Source: Clitopilus passeckerianus | Lineage: Eukaryota; Basidiomycota; Agaricomycetes; Agaricales; Entolomataceae | Length of the DNA: 64,000 nucleotides | Direction: 5' to 3' | Assembly (NCBI GenBank): GCA_944990035.1 | Contig: CALYLX010000138.1 | Location: 124,001-188,000 of the forward strand | Part shown: positions 43,838 through 56,424 of the stretch, piece after piece | Numbering within the stretch: position 1 is the first letter of the stretch | How the letters are laid out: each line of letters opens with the position of its first letter | Notes under the pieces: model-generated | The model's input: only the letters and a program-made list of their open reading frames with translations | The model's database searches: none | Told to the model about the DNA's origin: nothing | Made by a program: the position numbers and the translations under genes

Positions 43838-46372
43838 AGCTAGGTCGTCTTGAATGTTGACGGGGCTCGTAGAGTAAAAGATGTGGAAGGCAGCGTTGAA
43901 AGGTGGTGGTTGATAATGAAAAAGAGAATTGGAAGAATGTGGCTGAGAAAGCAGGAGCGAGTGGGGGACATGGACATGGCGCCTGTTGCGTTGGAGTAGC
44001 ACCACCGGATTACGGTCGATCTCCGCCGGCCCTTCTGTTTGGCCGGAATTATCAATAAAGGGTAGGGGTTATGTAATAATTGTTGTCATGATGTCACCGT
44101 ATTCTGGTCTAAAGCGCGCCACTACAGTTGGCAGTCGTTAAGGCTACTCGACAATTCAACAGTGCCATCTATTCATGCAAAATGCACCGAAGATGATGTC
44201 AACTAATACTCAGAAAACAACGCAGGAATACAATTCTTTCACATCGTATGACCTTCGTTTTTGCCTGAATGCAACCGGATGATGGCCTTTTGGTGTCACT
44301 CCACTCGCCACAGAGAATTTTTCCAAGCTCAATCCGAGGCGCATCGGACGCCGTCTTGGACGCTAAAAACGCACTACTGTAACCTTTCGTCTCCACTTTG
44401 GTATTCCTTTGCATACGTATGTCGAGAAAAAGCCTTGATCTCCATGCAATGGAGGCCACGGTCTCGCAGCAGCGCCCCCGCCGCCCCACTTCCACATACA
44501 AGGCATACTGCTCCGCTGTTCCTCGGCTGATGCCCGTAGACGTAGCACCACTCTGGCAGTATGGTATATTTGACGGCCCGTCTCACTCCACGGGGGCATC
44601 AACCGCCAGGGTTCGGAGCCTCAGGTTCAAGCCATGCTGTCCATCCCCACCGCGTTATCTAACCACGGAAATGAGTTCACACCTGAGGAGGACATACACG
44701 AACTAATTTCAAATTCCGCCTGCGTCTCATAGAAAATTCGTTGGAGCCAGCGTGTTTGAATGGACACGAAACGGGGGGACTCACTTTGTCTACGACGCAA
44801 ACTGTTAATATATGACGGCCGCGGCACCTTCTTGCCTCTCGGCCGTCTTGATTATTCGCACCCATGGGAGAGTTCGCCATTACCTTGGGAGTCTATTCCC
44901 TTACCTTCTCAGCCAGCCGAAACGGACGATCGGGTTTCTTCCGAGCAGGCGTGGAGCTGCCTTTCTCGTGGACGTTTCCACCCAGCCACCAAATCCTTCT
45001 GGCTGCAATTGCAATCTAGAGCTGATTGAGATAAAGCTGATATCGATCACTGAAGCACTTTTATCGTCCAATACGAAGTCCGTCTTATTATTTCAATTCG
45101 ACCTAAGTATGAATCACCCCTTCAGACCCTGCAAGTTGGCGTCGGCTTCTTTCCAACAACATACGGTGGGGCCTCCGTCCACAGCCTCCCAAACAACGGT
45201 CTTTCAAGGTCTCGCCTCTCCTCTCCCAAATTGGCTTTCATCAGGATCGTCGCTAATGAATTCTGTTTTGGATACCAATGGATGCTCCCTCACCTTGCTA
45301 CAAATATAACACGGGTACTCACGTTCGCGCCCATAAAAGGGAACCATACATCTTCATATTCTTGGCCTTTGGAGCATCATGTCAAGTGCTGCACCCAGGC
45401 TCTGACGGAGTTCTAAAGAGAGCCAACCTGACTGTTTTGCCGACCCAGCCGTCCTCCTCTTCCTCACGCGCATGATGATGCAAGAGGGCCAGGCCGGGGC
45501 CGGCGGACGCAAGAAGTCGCTACGGTGGAATTTAGCATCTATCTGCGGGAGGGAATCTCTCCCTCGCGTGAACCTTCTTTGACCTTCTTTGAGGTTCTTT
45601 CCCCCTGAAGACGCCCTTACGAGGCTCCACCGCACCCTATTTGCTGGTCAAAGGTTAATTACTGAATACAGGAGCACGGGACCGTCACCCCAGGCACCCA
45701 GCCTGCCTTCCTCTATCGCGATTGTGCTAGTGCGTTTGTTGGCTCCTTCCGAACGGCGAGGAGATGTCGTATTGAATAAGATGGAATAGATTTCTGACAG
45801 CTTCTAGGTTCCGAGGCCCTGCACCAGTAGTTCCTGGTTCTCGTGTCGTCATTGGAGCGGAAATGCGGAATGTTATGAGAAGGATTTTTTTGAAATATCC
45901 CGTGAGCTGCGACTCCTTGAAGACCCGCGTCAGACCTCAAGTTGGAGTATTACGCACCGAGGTCCTGTCTGTTGAGATTTGTCTTGTCAAACAGAGCATC
46001 AGGCAAGCCTCACCCGAGGATTGCACGCATTAGGTACAAATTGAATTCAGTAGTGGAGCTTCGGACAGCTTGCATCAGAATTCAGCGTGCGTTTAAAGGC
46101 TGAAAATCAAAGCCAGATATAGATTCTGACGACGTGGATGCGAAGGTGTTCTGGGTAAAGAGCTGCGTGCGACCGTTCAGGGAGGTAGAGAGCCGAGGGA
46201 TTGTCGTTTCGATGACGCTCCGAGATGTAAGCGCTGAACCGGTATGAATGACGACAATTTCAAATGACGGTCTGCGAGGATTGGACGAAGCGATAGTGTT
46301 CTATATAGTTATTTACATCCGAAGTCAGAGCGCGAGTTTCCTACAGGCTTATAGAGTTCATTAGAAGCCGAG
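43838..46372. other. gene-poor stretch, about 2.5 kb
   Basis: Upstream flank of the HSP20-domain gene and 3' flank of the DUF6535 gene. A short imperfect direct repeat (ACCTTCTTTG) occurs at 45569-45598. No gene supported. Confidence 0.45.
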
Positions 46373-49138
46373 TTAGCGTGGAAGAGAGTACGGAGCACGT
46401 AATTCTGTCAACCTATCTTCAAACGCCCCTTTCACCCTGCCCCACCAAATTCTGTACCCTTTCCCGGCAGGGTATGACACATCCGTGGCTAGTAACTTCA
46501 ACATGGCGCGTACCAGAAGGTCGAAGCAGGCTGGCTCTGCCACATGCGTACGATGTTTATAGAAGAAATCGAGTGCATCCTTCAGAAGCCGGGTGAAGTG
46601 AGGGTCGTCTTCGACCCCTCGGCCATATAGCAAGAAGTCGTCGACTAGGGACGATACTTTCTCGGCCAGGGCTAACCACGCGCCAGGACTGGCATTGATG
46701 GCCTTTCCGGCATGGTCATAGGTCGTAAAGTGCACAAGGAGGAGGAACGATTCGTCCATCCATGAGTACCTGCAGCCGGATGTGATGTTGCTGATGAACT
46801 TCGTCAGGAGACGGAGGCGAGCGTCTGGTATCATTATATCAAGGGTCTGTGACCGCTCGCATAGAAGATCCGCCTTGGTCAGGAATGCAATAATACGGTC
46901 TTTGCCTTCGTGCTGCAAGCTTTTCAGCCCCAACGACGTTAAGACCAGCCTAAGCACATTCCCATCGGTGGAACGAGATTCTCCCTGATAGTCTTCTAAA
47001 AATTCCTCCGCCAGGTCCACCAGCCACTGGGGCGTGTCCTCGGCTACTTGGGGGTAAAAGAAGCCGTTGTAAGATAAAGCCTGGAGCAGGATAAGTAGCG
47101 TTCTGGGTTCCCGTTCACGATGTTGAAATGCGAGTCGGCAAAACCTGGCAAAACCTGTCGGGTAGACCGTCGGCCACTGAGAAATGACGTGTTTTCTAAA
47201 TTCGTTGACTTCCCGGATATAGCTGAAGAATCCAGAAATATGGCGTTCCTCGCAATGGTATAGACAATGTGCAAAGAGGATATCTCTTTGTGCATTTGGG
47301 GGAGTACCACTGTGGGCGCCGAGATCGTGAGCTGGGATCGCTTTAGGCAACCACAACTCGAAAACCTTGTCAATGAACTCCTTCGACGAGAGAGGGAAGT
47401 CAGGTATGATTTCTTGGCCTTGTTTGATCATGTCTATTGTCTGTGAAAATGCGAATGGAATGCAGTCGCACGACTCCATGAGATACCGGCCGAGCACGCG
47501 TGCTGCCGCATCACCAGAAGACCTTTGAGACTCCAGGGAACATATCCCGGGGGAGTTTTCGCCCGAAGAACGTGTTCGAGAGCGTTGGGCATTGATCATC
47601 GGTTCCATTCGAACCAATGCTTTGGCCGAGATCGTATGCTCGTAATCCAATATGGTGTCCTCGGAAGAACTAGGATGAAGTTCATTCCTGATGTAATATC
47701 CCAGATTTGCGGCGTCTGAGATACCGAAGAGGCTATAGTAGCCTCGATTCTGCTTGCAAATCGGTTCAGCATTGGGATGGCAAGGCGTTTCAGCTTGTAT
47801 GCTCAAGAATGCCATGACCCATAGAGCCCTTGGGCAAGCACGTGAAAACCTTTGAAGGTATTGTGAATCGTAGGTTTCACGGTGAAGGTCGATGTCAATG
47901 AGCATCGATTTGATAATCTTGATAAGGGAGTCTCGCTCCTCGGTTGGTTGCATAAGGGGGAAGAGGATATGAGCGGGGATCTTCCAGCAGTCTGTTTCGG
48001 GTGTGTCGCCCTTCAGAACGGTGTTTGCGAAGGCTTCCATGAAGGGAAGGAGATCTCGATCATTTGCAAGAGACCGAAGTGTCCACTGAAGAGACAGGAT
48101 ATCGCGGGAATCCGTCTGCTGCAAAGCTGCCTCCCTCATAGCGACATGCCATTCTCTCTTCTCATCCTCAGCAGTAGCCGGATGCTGGTCTAGTGGCCCA
48201 CCTCGCACTACACCAGGCGCCACCCTCCCGAAGGCACAAGACCACAGCTCCTGAAAGTGATGAAACTGAAGGCGTAGGGTCTCCGATATGTGCCAGGCAA
48301 CCTGTGAAAGAGGTGTCCGGTACGGCGCATCAAGATATACGACGGGGAGAACGGTGAACATCAGATATACTGATGTTGTGACGAATGTCGTAGAGACCGC
48401 AATCCACATAATGACGTGGTTGACCCGGTAGAGAAATGCGATGAGGCCCCCGAAGAAGCAAAAGAGCGAGATATGAAGCAGGGAAGGTATGATGTCTACA
48501 ACGGTGTGCATCTTGAATTTCTTCAACCCGAAGTAGAAAAAAGAGAGTAAACGTGCATCGGCGGGGATTGGTCGAAGGTTGCTCGTTCTCCGTAGAAAGA
48601 GGCGAGCCCATTGTTGCACAAATGTCGCCAGAAATGCGCACGTCAGAGCCAGAGACAGGCTAAGGAACCATAATAGGTTGCACGCGACTGCTGCTCCGTC
48701 GATAACAAACGGCTCAACGATAAACACGGTTGCATTTCGTTCAGAGGACATGAGAGTCAGTTGCTGAGAGATTTGCAGTAGAAGCCGTGCAGAAATCTCT
48801 CCGGAATCCGGATTGAGGTTTCGGTAGCTTTCAATGACAAACGCAGTGAGAACTGCAGAGTAAAGGCCAGACTAGAATGTATCAAGGAGGTAGATCCAGT
48901 GAGCGGGGGTGGCAGAGAGGTAGGGAAGTTATTGACGAACAAAAACTAACGTGACGTCCATATCTTCTTTCCAACTTTTGACCAAGCCTTCGTCGTATTT
49001 GCGGGCTTCGTCCAGGTATATCTCCCAGGCCTTTCTATCGACGTCACGCCGGGGACTGAAGTGCTCTGAGGGTTAAAAGTAATGATCATGAGCACTTTCT
49101 GCGAGACAATCGAAACTTCCTTCCCGACCTTTGGTCAT
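46373..49138 (-). CDS. DUF6535-domain membrane protein
   Basis: Exons 49138-49129 (10 nt), 49065-48941 and 48871-46373 join in phase to 877 aa. DUF6535 is a basidiomycete domain of unknown function with an N-terminal amphipathic part and four membrane helices. Here: HFSPRRDVDRKAWEIYLDEA, DMDVTLVFSGLYSAVLTAFV, ACNLLWFLSLSLALTCAFLA, TFVQQWARLFLRRT, SLLHISLFCFFGGLIAFLYR and IAVSTTFVTTSVYLMF. The remaining 630 or so residues are a cytosolic helical region without recognised repeats. The tiny first exon encodes MTK plus one base; its acceptor gives EHFSPRR, as expected for the domain start. Confidence 0.85.
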
Positions 49139-49664
49139 CGTTCCATGAGCTGAGTGGCGAAGAAGAGGTTCTCTTGAAATATGGGGCTCGTCATCCACAG
49201 CCTAGAGGCTGTGGACACGAACAAAGAAGATGATCACTTCTTATGATCCTTTCTCATGCGTTTGACGTTTGACCATCGTGTACAAAAGACATTGATCTCA
49301 TGACCTGTACCAAACCTGTACTCCAGACACAGATAAATGGGGAACGAAAAGGCTTCAAATTTCGGCATCGCAATTCGGTATGCAAAACCTGGAGTTCGCT
49401 TGGATTGTTTTTGAAGTCCTACTTGCAGGGTGCATCAGACAGGTACTATTGAGGACATCGGTACGAACAACTCCTGAGCAATGTTGCATCAGGTGGTCAT
49501 CATTGTCGTGGGAATGTCCAAACGAGCCTATCCAAAGGGGAGATTACGAAATGACGCTCAACACATTATTGTGAGTCCTATTTTGCTTTCAGAGAACATT
49601 CTTTGTTCAGCCTTATATCACGGAGGAAGCGGAAGGCCATTCGACGCAAGAGGATGCTGCTTGA
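49139..49664. other. intergenic, with possible lost N-terminal part of the next gene
   Basis: From about 49611 the frame (ITEEAEGHSTQEDAA) continues that of the next gene but ends in TGA at 49662-49664, directly before its ATG. Confidence 0.45.
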
Positions 49665-50678
49665 ATGATTGCAAACCTACAAGAAGATGTTGCTCAAATA
49701 ATTGCAAACTTGCAAGAGGTTTTGCCTCATATTACAGAGCTACACGACGTTGCTGCTCGCGTCGCAAGTCTAGAAGAGGAGGCCGCTCGAATCGCAAGAT
49801 TGCAAGAGGAGGCCGGTCAAGAGGATGCTGCTCAAGAGCATGGGGGTGAAGAACTTGGTGGCCAAGAGCAGCCCAGTCAAGATCATACTGCTCGGGAGTA
49901 TACTACTCTAGACGATTCAAACGTTGCCCGGAAACCCCCTGCCCAAGAGAAACCTGCAGGGGTGAAAGCTACTCCCGAAATTTCCGCACGCCAGAAAGCT
50001 GGCCTAGAGAAGGCTGCACACAAAAGGGCCGCTCTAATCGCCAGCGGAACCTACCACATCTGGTCTGTTTCCCGTCGTGAAGTGATTAGTCTGGCCAGAA
50101 ACACCCTGGGGTCTCCTATTGAGCTGGAATATGCTAGCACCTCTAGCGATGATAGACAAAGCGTAGGGTCACCCACCTGCTTCAAATTCACACATTCCCA
50201 AACTTAAAACACCTTGTTATAGTGGGTCGTCGAGGTTGAATCAGACGACACCTTTACGATTAGAAACAAACATTGGGACAACTCCACATATGCATCCGTG
50301 AGAGAGCTCGCCTCTGGCCAACAGGTTAGGACTGCCCGAACGCCAGCGAGGTGGAGGTGGGGAAGCCTGCCCGGTGGGACTCAGTACGATCCTTTCTCAA
50401 GTGACTTTTATGCAATGTTAACGTACTATTTCAGAATTTTTGATTCTAGCTATGCTTGGCAGGCTACGGCTAAAAGTGAGGTAGGCGGCTTCCTTCCTCA
50501 CCTCCTCAATGCTTCAGCGCTGAGTGCTCTGGGGCTTTCGTAGATTGTGTTGAAGCCGGCTGACGCAAAAGATCGCAAACAGCGGTTTGAATTTGTTCCC
50601 GTTAAGCCACAAGACCTGCGACTGATAGGGTCTGGTATTCTCCCGGAGATTTGTCCCGATGCTATCCTTTCACTGTAA
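49665..50678 (+). CDS. coiled-coil plus beta-trefoil-like protein
   Basis: Exons 49665-50162, 50223-50356, 50435-50480 and 50544-50678 join in phase to 270 aa. Residues 1-60 are a coiled coil made of roughly 11-residue units (IANLQEDVAQI, IANLQEVLPHI, TELHDVAARV, ASLEEEAARI), then a Gln/Glu-rich linker. From about residue 125 the sequence looks like a beta-trefoil: SGTYHIWSVSRREVISLARN, SWVVEVESDDTFTIRNKHWD, NSTYASVRELASGQQV, PARWRIFDSSYAWQATAKSE and QRFEFVPVKPQDLRL. This recalls mushroom lectin or I66-type trefoils, but the assignment is by eye. No signal peptide. The upstream in-frame TGA suggests that the coiled coil was once longer. Confidence 0.65.
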
Positions 50679-50816
50679 GCTACAATTGTGTATCATATAT
50701 CGGCCGTATTCAAACCGCCGAATGCAAATGATTAATTCGTCTAGTATAAGAATAAGTGTGCATACAAGAATGCAATCTACTAGCTATTGGAGGAGCCTCT
50801 GCGTCAGTAGCCCACT

Positions 50817-52475
50817 TTAACGAATAGTTGGTTTTGGGGTCAAAGAGAGTTCTGATATTTTTTCGTTCCAGCTGGCTTCGACCACAGCACGTTCAAATGG
50901 AATCTTGATCAGATGGCAGGGTCGCACCAACGGGGTACCGGCGACAACTTGAGTCGATTGTCTAGCACTCGTATGTGTTGGCAGCACCTCATCCGCCCTC
51001 TCTTTCAAGGGTGCCTCATCTCCCTTTCCGAACCGCTTCCATGCCACCTTCCTTGGACGTACCAGGTTGGCCTGACCAGTCATAGATGTTTTCCTCCTCG
51101 ATCTCATCCAGATCAATCTCGAAGGAAACTTGATGAAAGAAGTTGTAAAATGAATAGCGAATGGTGGAGACTCGGAGAAGCATTTGGTTGTCCCTCGAGC
51201 GAGTTCCCAACAGTTGAACGCCATAAGGCTCTAATACTGATGCGAAGGGTGTTATGGGTGTTGAGTTGCGTCGAAAAAACCACGCGAGGGTTGGGTTTGA
51301 TGTCCAGGCAACTGACGATTGGCTTTGAGTTGAGATTGGTATCTTTGAAATGAATGTCCACCTCCCGAGCATCTATAGCCCAATTAGGAACGGTCAGTGA
51401 GCTCTTGGACCATCGTTCATGCATGGCCTCAACTTCGTCATGCCGGATGTGGCGAGCATCAACTTCGCCAGTGATCCCTATCTTATCAGTGCCCAGCCCT
51501 CCACCGACTTTCCATTCTGTTTGCTGTTCATCGTGCCGTTTCGTCCTCTGATCAGTAGTGGTTTCCATTCTTGGAACATGCATAAGGCAACTGGTCCCGA
51601 CAGGAGTGGCTTCGATGTGTATGTCGAGGCCTGCTAACGAGAACGCGTTGTCCGAGTTGCTGGCGATTCCCATGGCACCAAACTTTAGTGAGCACCAAGG
51701 ATATCTGGCGGCTAGCCTGAGTTCGCCAGGTGAGCCGTCTTGGGGCGGGTCGTTTCCATCCCGGTAGCCCTGGTCTGAAACCAAACAAGCCCGTCAATAA
51801 GTTCCAGCCATGAAAAAGAATAAAGTCAATTGACCTCCACCGTGACAAGTGTCTTTGTGCTGGAAATGTGGTCATTTGAGGTGGGGTTGCTGCCCTTGTC
51901 CACTGCTCTGAGATCCGCCTCAAGTTGGAAAGCGAGGTGGGATCGTCCATTCCCTGTTGCGTCTTCCTGCCCCTGCATGCTTCCATGAGGCCTCCGTCTA
52001 TGTCCTTCACCTTGACAGCAACCTTCCTTGTTCGTGGATGGCTGCTCAGCGAGTCTCCGGGCGTATCCGTGGGGGGAGCGTTGGGTGGAATCTTGAGGTG
52101 GTCGATTGCCAGCAGACATAGACAGTTGGTCGATGGGTATCGGAAATGTGTATGGTTCTTGTGTGCCCCAAATGTATCCAGAGCAAGGAGGGTAGATATA
52201 GTAGGATTATGTGAGTGTGTGTATTGTCGTACTATACGGCGCAAAAGTGGTGAAAGCGATTGAGGGATGGTTGAGTTGTCGCACTCAAGGTCCCGGTCCA
52301 AAAGCAGGAACACACTTGAGAATTCCAGCCCTCTCGGAAGTAATTCTTCACTGAAGCCACACTGAATGCAGTAGTCACCTTCGTAGCCAAGTTGAGAGAG
52401 TTTCTGCCTGAGCCCAGGCATAATCCGAGCCTGGTTATCACGTAGAAACGTTGCCGCATCCTCAGCGTATGCCAT
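50817..52475 (-). CDS. uncharacterised multi-exon protein
   Basis: The ATG at 52475 (MAYAEDAATFLRDNQARIMP) was chosen; an in-frame ATG at 52553 is possible. Exon 1 runs to about 52020 (GYEGDYCIQCGFSEELLPRG, FSSVFLLLDRDLECDNSTIP). Next come SHLAFQLEADLRAVDKGSN..TLVTVE (to about 51833), then from 51772 DQGYRDGNDPPQDGSPGELR and SLKFGAMGIASNSDNAFSLA, VPNWAIDAREVDIHFKD and TLRISIRALWRS. The 3' exons (VSFEIDLDEIEEENIYDW; SWNEKISELSLTPKPTIR to 50817) are in different frames and their junctions are not settled. I recognise no domain; it reads like a lineage-specific agaricomycete protein. A frame change near 51990 needs a short intron. Confidence 0.45.
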
Positions 52476-52905
52476 TGTTGATTTCATTAATAAAATCGCT
52501 GGAGGCATTTTGGGTGGTTTGCGACTTTCTTTGGCGCAAGTTTCATATGGCATGGTTAATGCTAATGAGACTGTTGCCTGTCTCTGGGGTGAGACCTCCT
52601 AGCGTGAGTGGATGCACGTGTCCAAATGAGGAAGATCGGTGGGTGACACGACCCCTTTCCATGGGGGGGACTCAGAGCATCGATATGGATGGCCCAGATA
52701 TTGAAACATCGTTCAGCAATAGTATGTATACTGCTAGCCTCTTAACAAGCCATAGCGCAACCGCTGTGACACTTGGGGAGAAAGCCATCATTATCGTGGG
52801 AACATTCCCGCTAATTCAACCAAGCAAATTTCCCTTTTCGTTGTTTTTCTTTATTTCTCGGAAAACATATTATTATTTCCATTATCACGGTTGCTCCTCG
52901 TTAGG
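52476..52905. other. intergenic, divergent promoter region
   Basis: No gene supported apart from a possible N-terminal extension of the minus-strand neighbour to 52553. A T-rich tract at 52828-52885 precedes the next start. Confidence 0.5.
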
Positions 52906-55900
52906 ATGAGCATCGTATCCTCCTACTTCTCCTCCTCCCGTCCTCGACGTTCCTCCTCCTCATCGTCGTCGGCGGGCTTCATAGATGTCAACTCTATCAT
53001 GGATACCCTTTCCTCAATACTCGCTGGACTGGCATTGCGATTCGTCATTGACCGGATAGGCGGCAACGAGAACAAGTTAACAGGGACTTTAGTCGGCCTA
53101 TGGGAGGGAGTAGTGCTGCAGCACTTCATGACAAAAGCAAAGAAACGAAGTCCAAGCAGTCGAAGCAGGAGCACCAGCACATCCCGTTCAAGTTCATCCC
53201 GTTCCGCCCAACCACCTTACGAGGCGTACCTTGCCTTCTGCGTCCGCCTGTTCGTTGACTACATGCTCACGGAATCACTCATGCGTGTCCTCCTCATTGC
53301 CCTTTGGACCGGGTTAGGTGTGATTCTCGCAGATATCACACCTACTATCTGGGCCGATGTTGGGATGCGGCGCTTCTGGAGGCGCTTCCGCCGCGACATG
53401 TACTACATGACACGCTCTCTGCCATCGATCTCTCTCCCGTGGGGTGATAGCAGGAGCTATTCTGACAGTGTCTATTCGTCCCGGCCGATCGGAACGAGGA
53501 CAACGACCGTCAGGTTTTCACCATCCGGCGCACCCTCTGAAGTTAGTGTGATCACCTCAACGACCCAGCCTCCCCCTCTCATCCAATCCTTCTCCTCACG
53601 GTTCGTCCCCCGGTCCTCTCGTCGCCCCGTTCCTGGTGCCTTCCCGGGAGACACAATTTCAGAAGCCGGTACTGAAGTAACTGCGACACCCTCCTCTACT
53701 TCTGTTGGCTTACGCAGCCCCTACTCTGACGTCTCCACTGAAAGCAGTGGGGGAGGTCTCTTTGGCAGTGCCTTCAATGCGTTCTCATTCCTGACTGGAC
53801 GTCCTGGAAGGCTGGCGTCCTACCCCGACACTGACAATGGCGCGGACGACGACAACAGGTCCACTGCTTCCACCATCACCCATTCCGTTGGCACCTCCCT
53901 CCACAATCCTGCCGAAATCCCAGACGAAGATGATTCAGATACGGAGACCGAACGCGAAAGAGCTGCTCTGAAGAAGGCGAAAGGAAAAGGAAAGGCAAAG
54001 GCGTATGTTGAAGACGTTGGTGACGAATCTACCCCTACCCGCCCCGATATTGCGTTACCTACCCCCTCCGAGTCCACCATTCTCCAACATCCGTCCCACC
54101 TTCCCCTGGGTTCGACCACCTCCAATCCAGACTACCTTCATACTGGGCTTGCACCCGATGAACTGCCTCCTCCTACTGCCGAGATGCCTCTGATTCCTAA
54201 CAGCTACGGTGACGATGAATGGGAAAATATCTCCAAAGGTGAAGCTAGCTCAGGCGAAGAGGTCCGCGTGGTTCCTCCCCCACCTGGGCAAGCCATCATC
54301 CACGACCGAGTTCCCACCGATTCCTCATTTGAGAATGTCAACCACGAAGATGCTGCGCAGGACGAACTGGAGTACCAAGACGAACAAACCCCTCTTCCGG
54401 TGAAACGCCCCGAGCTCACTTTCACATACCAAGTCGCACCAATCCCACTTCCTCCCGTTGACACCTCGATCACCACCCCGCCCCCCATGGACGCTCCCCA
54501 CGAGCACGAGGAGGACGTCCTTAGAGACCTTCATGATCAACCCGGCAACACGTCCGAGTTTGGCGAAATGAGACAACCACTTGGGCAGATGCTGGGTTTG
54601 GGGAGAGGGAAGAAGAAGAACGGCTCCGTCCTCGACTACGATTTCTCCGGATCGCCTTGGAATCCAAGAACCCCCCAGCAGACACAAACCCAAACTCTCG
54701 CCGGTTCTCTTGGGGCAGGAAGTACGTTCACTGGCGCAGGGATGGTCCCGCCCCCTGCACCTACTCCCGAGTTCTTCACCCAACCAGAAGGAGCAGTACC
54801 AGAACCAGAAGCTTGGGAAAGTGACGACCGAGGCCGACCTCCGACGTACCACTCCAGGCGGAATAGCGCTATTTCCCTGGGTGGATTCGCGAAATCTGCG
54901 TCGGAGGCTGGGATTGGTGCTAAACCTGTTCCTGCTCCTACGCCTCCGCCTACTTCTACAACGCCAGCCCGTGTTACGACTCCGGCTCCGGCTCCGACTA
55001 CTACTGCGCCGACTACTACAGTGCCACCTGTGTCGGGGTCTGCAGTGGGAAGTAGGAGGGGCTCGAGGCAGCCTAGTAGGGAGCCGTCGCTGGAGAAGCT
55101 GAATAATAAGGGGCAAACGGAGACTGGAACTGGAACTGGAACCGGTGCTAAGGGGTCGAGGAAAGGATCGAGGGAGCAGAGTCGCGAGCCTAGCGCGGAA
55201 CCCACGAACAGGAAAGCTGCTACCGAGATTGGGACAACTGGGACATTGCCTACAGGTCCTACTGGAAGGAAGAAGAAGGGTAGCATCGATGCATTATTGC
55301 AACAAGATGAGCAGGAGAGAGAAAAAGAAAAGAAAGCGGCTTCGGAGATCGGCACAGGGTCACTTTGGGACAGAAAGGGGAAGAATAGCAAGCCACAAAC
55401 CCCAGCTGCTACGGAAAATACGGCAGCTTCACTTTTCGGGTCCTCTGGCAACACTGCATTTGGCTTTGGAGCCGAAAACACGGGAGGTGGGAACAAATTC
55501 AACTTCAATTCCGGTTGGGGCGAGGAGTTCAGTGGCGGCAATAATAATCCTTTCTCGTCAGGGGGTAACACTGGCGGTGGATTTGATGAGCTCGACTTCA
55601 ACACAGGTGGTGGTGGGGATGCGTGGAACGGAGGCGGGAACACTGGAGCTGGGGGTGACCTCCTTGGCGACTTTAACGACGACGAAAACCTCGACCAAGG
55701 GGATCAGGGCGCTGAAACTGGGCAGGAGGAGGACGAGCCCTTGCCGGAGCCCCAGACACCAGACGTTGCGCTGGATCCGCTGCCTGGAATCCCAACGAAA
55801 CGTGTTGAAGCAGTCCTACAGCATAAGAAGGATATTTTGAAGAATCTTGACAAGATTGCGGAGTTGGAGAAAGAGCTAAGTGACGCCATCACCCCAGAGA

Positions 55901-56424
55901 CGAAGATGGAGGTTCGAACGAAGTTGTTACAAGAGAAAGGCAACATCAAGGGAATGAGAAAGCTTGAGAAGTGGTGGTTAACTGAGAGTGAGTGTCAACT
56001 AAACGTCACACTATAGCAAGGCTAATTGGTTGCCTTTAGCATTTCCAAACGCCACCTCTTCTGATCTTGATGTCACAGCTGATGGTGCTGCGGCTCTGAA
56101 GATCATCAAGGATGCCTTAAGTGTCGCCGTGTTGGAAGACCGACCGTCGTTGAAGGTCAAGTTTGCACCTCTTAATAGGACTGGAGGGACCCAGAAAAGC
56201 ACCACGGTCAGCTTTTTAAACAAGTGCGTATTTTGAGGTTTCTTCTTTCCTTTCTGTTTCGGAAACTTTTGCCTTCCACTTCCCTGGAGAGGAGGCAACC
56301 GTTCTATGTCAAACTTGAATCAGTGCTGATGGCTTTTTGCGACAGAGCTGGTCTGAAGCACAATCCGGAAGGCCCAAGAGATTGCACAATTCTACTACCC
56401 AATGTTGGAACGTCAAGTTCGTAG
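52906..56424 (+). CDS. large membrane-anchored Ser/Pro/Gly-rich protein, uncharacterised
   Basis: Exons 52906-55987, about 56040-56221 and about 56282-56424 join in phase, giving about 1130 aa. The TTG-led extension upstream was not used. Near the N-terminus two hydrophobic stretches (MDTLSSILAGLALRFVIDRI; LMRVLLIALWTGLGVILADI) anchor it in a membrane. The long middle is disordered, with TPAPAPTTT-type and Gly-rich segments (FNSGWGEEFSGGNNNPFSSG). The C-terminus is folded: KRVEAVLQHKKDILKNLDKI, LEKELSDAITPETKMEVRTK, KIIKDALSVAVLEDRPSLKV, KRQPFYVKLESVLMAFCDRA. No family recognised. Long antisense frames over it are a composition effect. Confidence 0.75.

Noticed and set aside
49481..49849. Plus-strand frame with repeated SRRGGRS/CCSRR units
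   Set aside because: The repeats are the coiled-coil repeat read in another frame.
54325..55643. Minus-strand frames of 263 and 335 codons
   Set aside because: Antisense of the Gly/Pro/Ser-rich exon at 52906-55987; long only because of biased composition.
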